In this document: piece after piece, positions 5,133 to 6,044 of the stretch
Numbering within the stretch: position 1 is the first letter of the stretch
Layout: the number at the start of each line of letters is the position of its first letter
Source: Oscillospiraceae bacterium
Lineage (GTDB): Bacteria; Bacillota; Clostridia; Oscillospirales; Ruminococcaceae
Direction of reading: 5' to 3'
NCBI GenBank assembly: GCA_017451665.1
Contig: JAFTNX010000070.1
Location: forward strand, 1-6,044
DNA: 6,044 nt
Translations under genes and position numbers: made by a program
Notes under the pieces: model-generated
What the model was told of the DNA's origin: nothing
What the model saw: the letters and a program-made list of their open reading frames with translations, nothing else
Database searches by the model: none

Positions 5133-5524
5133 CTTTACTTAATATTGCCGATATGCTTGCAGACGTTCTCGGTTTTGAGGACGTTTATGCAGGCAATATT
5201 GACGCAAACAAAGAGCGTTGTTTAGGTGTTTACAATGCTAAAACAAACGGTGCGAAAAGGATATGTCTCGGAGGTAAATCTTGCACCAGAACACTTGAAA
5301 AAAGATTTTCGATACTTATTCACTGGACCGACAATCCTACAACTGCAGAACAGAAGGCTCTTGAAGTATCTGACCTTCTCGCAGATGTAAAAATCTATGA
5401 GGGTAACGGATTTACTGTCAATTTTATTACAGCAAATGAGCCTATACCTGTGGGAAGGGATGAGAGAGGTGTTTGTGAGTATGTTATTGAAGGCACAATA
5501 TATTATGAAAGGAAAGATGAATAA
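5129..5524 (+). CDS. Putative minor capsid / tail completion protein (Minor_capsid_3-like)
   Basis: This gene encodes 131 residues. It probably serves as the tail terminator or completion protein that caps the tail tube before it joins the head (SPP1 gp17/lambda gpU role; Minor_capsid_3-like). It has an N-terminal helix (LLNIADMLADVLGF), then alternating strands (VYAGNIDANKERCLGVYNAK, then FSILIHWTDN), a helix TAEQKALEVSDLLADV, and strands VNFITANEPIPVGRDERGVC and YVIEGTIYYER. This alpha-beta layout, with a helix against a sheet, is the family's usual one. AAGAAGGA (5114-5121) is 7 bases before ATG 5129. It overlaps by four bases with the upstream gene and by one base with the tail tube gene. 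Confidence 0.8.
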   Translation: MTLLNIADMLADVLGFEDVYAGNIDANKERCLGVYNAKTNGAKRICLGGKSCTRTLEKRFSILIHWTDNPTTAEQKALEVSDLLADVKIYEGNGFTVNFITANEPIPVGRDERGVCEYVIEGTIYYERKDE

Positions 5525-5976
5525 TGTCTACAAAGAAGGGCGTTTATCCTGTTTATGAAAATCAGTTTAAGATTGACAAAACAGGTGGTGAAGGCACAGA
5601 AGAAAACCTTGTTACTATCGCTGATATGGAATCATTCGCTGTTGCTATTGACGGAAAAATTGAAGAGTGGAATCCTTTTGACCAGGAAGGCTGGACAAGA
5701 AGACTTATGACAGGGAAATCAATTACAATCAGCGTTTCGGGCAAGCGACATCTTGGTGACGCAGGTAATGATTATGTTGATAGCCTTGCACTCAAAACAG
5801 GTTCTGAAGCTACAACGACACTCGCATGGAATTTCCCAAGTGGTGCCAAGCTTTTGCTTAAGGGAGTTGTAAGCGTAACTGAATGGGGTGGAGGCGATTC
5901 TACTGCTGTTGCACCGTTGGCATTTGATATTGCTTCTGACGGCAAGCCTACATTTACACCGGCAACTGCATCTTAA
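5524..5976 (+). CDS. Major tail tube protein
   Basis: This gene encodes 150 residues, which stack in hexameric rings to make the flexible tail tube. The sequence is TP901-1-type: MSTKKGVYPVYENQFKIDKT, an ADMESFAVAIDGKIEEWNP segment, WTRRLMTGKSITISVSGKR, DYVDSLALKTGSEATTTLAW and GVVSVTEWGGG, followed by a DIASDGKPTFTPA C-terminus. Nearly all of it is beta strand. It lies directly after the completion gene, with ATG 5524 overlapping that stop and AAAGGA (5508-5513) 10 bases before. It ends in two stop codons (TAATAA), then a strong terminator at 5985-6021. The high-expression look, with regular CTT and GAC/GAA codons, fits a major structural protein. There is no added Ig-like domain at the C-terminus. 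Confidence 0.87.
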   Translation: MSTKKGVYPVYENQFKIDKTGGEGTEENLVTIADMESFAVAIDGKIEEWNPFDQEGWTRRLMTGKSITISVSGKRHLGDAGNDYVDSLALKTGSEATTTLAWNFPSGAKLLLKGVVSVTEWGGGDSTAVAPLAFDIASDGKPTFTPATAS

Positions 5977-5984
5977 TAAACTGA

Positions 5985-6021
5985 ATCAGCACTCTGACAA
6001 TACAGAGTGCTGATATTTTTT
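5985..6021 (+). terminator. Rho-independent terminator after the tail tube gene
   Basis: ATCAGCACTCTG (5985-5996) and CAGAGTGCTGAT (6003-6014) form a perfect 12-base-pair stem with a six-base loop ACAATA, and six T (6016-6021) follow. This is the strongest terminator in the window. It lies between the tail tube gene and the next tail gene, a place where phages often step down expression from the abundant tube protein to the scarce tail assembly proteins. Confidence 0.88.
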
Positions 6022-6025
6022 ATAC

Positions 6026-6032
6026 AAAGGAG
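6026..6032 (+). promoter_or_regulatory. Ribosome binding site of the next (truncated) gene
   Basis: AAAGGAG is an excellent match placed 6 bases before ATG 6039 and just after the terminator, and it is the main support for the gene that runs off the end. Confidence 0.7.
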
Positions 6033-6038
6033 TAAAAA

Positions 6039-6044
6039 ATGAAA
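6039..6044 (+). CDS. Start of a further gene, truncated by the window end (tail assembly chaperone by position)
   Basis: Only the first two codons (Met-Lys) are visible, so nothing in the sequence identifies the protein. The strong ribosome binding site and the place after the tail tube gene support a real start. In related phages this position holds the tail assembly chaperone pair, often with a programmed frameshift, but that is knowledge of gene order and not something seen here. Confidence 0.5.

Overview
The window is part of the head and head-to-tail joining region of a tailed temperate phage or prophage with siphovirus-like organisation. The DNA is moderately AT-rich, ribosome binding sites are strong AGGAGG-type, genes overlap tightly, and the protein families are those of Bacillota phages (SPP1/TP901-1-like). 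A Clostridia host, perhaps Ruminococcus or Oscillospiraceae-like, is my best guess. The species cannot be read from the sequence.

All convincing genes are on the + strand, in canonical morphogenesis order: the 3' end of the portal gene (2-508); a MuF-like minor capsid gene with an unusual extra C-terminal domain (492-1973); a 52-codon cysteine-rich gene overlapping its end (1963-2121); a terminator-like hairpin (2121-2152); a 45-codon hydrophobic gene (2177-2314); a second hairpin (2313-2340); an acidic scaffold-like gene (2374-2931); the major capsid gene (2953-3849); a short coiled-coil gene (3863-4096); four small connector, closure and completion genes (4080-5524); and the major tail tube gene (5524-5976). 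A perfect-stem terminator (5985-6021) follows, then the first two codons of another gene (6039 onward). No gene-free stretch exceeds 300 bases, and I see no tRNA, CRISPR array, insertion sequence or integration site.

The genes fit one assembly line. Portal and minor capsid protein sit at the DNA-entry vertex, the scaffold guides coat polymerisation, and the small proteins after the coat gene close the head and dock the tail tube. Portal and minor capsid genes overlap, as do the genes from 4080 to 5524, which suggests translational coupling. The coat, scaffold and 45-codon genes have their own leaders and strong ribosome binding sites.

The most interesting part is 1617-2152. The last ~118 residues of the minor capsid protein are not needed for the head role and look like a small nuclease domain of the Barnase/EndoU/ColicinE5-D/RelE (BECR) type. 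It is followed with an 11-base overlap by a tiny two-CxxC protein and then a terminator. Arginine codon use also changes at the domain boundary. This has the layout of a cargo toxin fused to a virion protein with a candidate immunity or accessory gene. The layout is seen directly; the toxin and immunity roles are inference.
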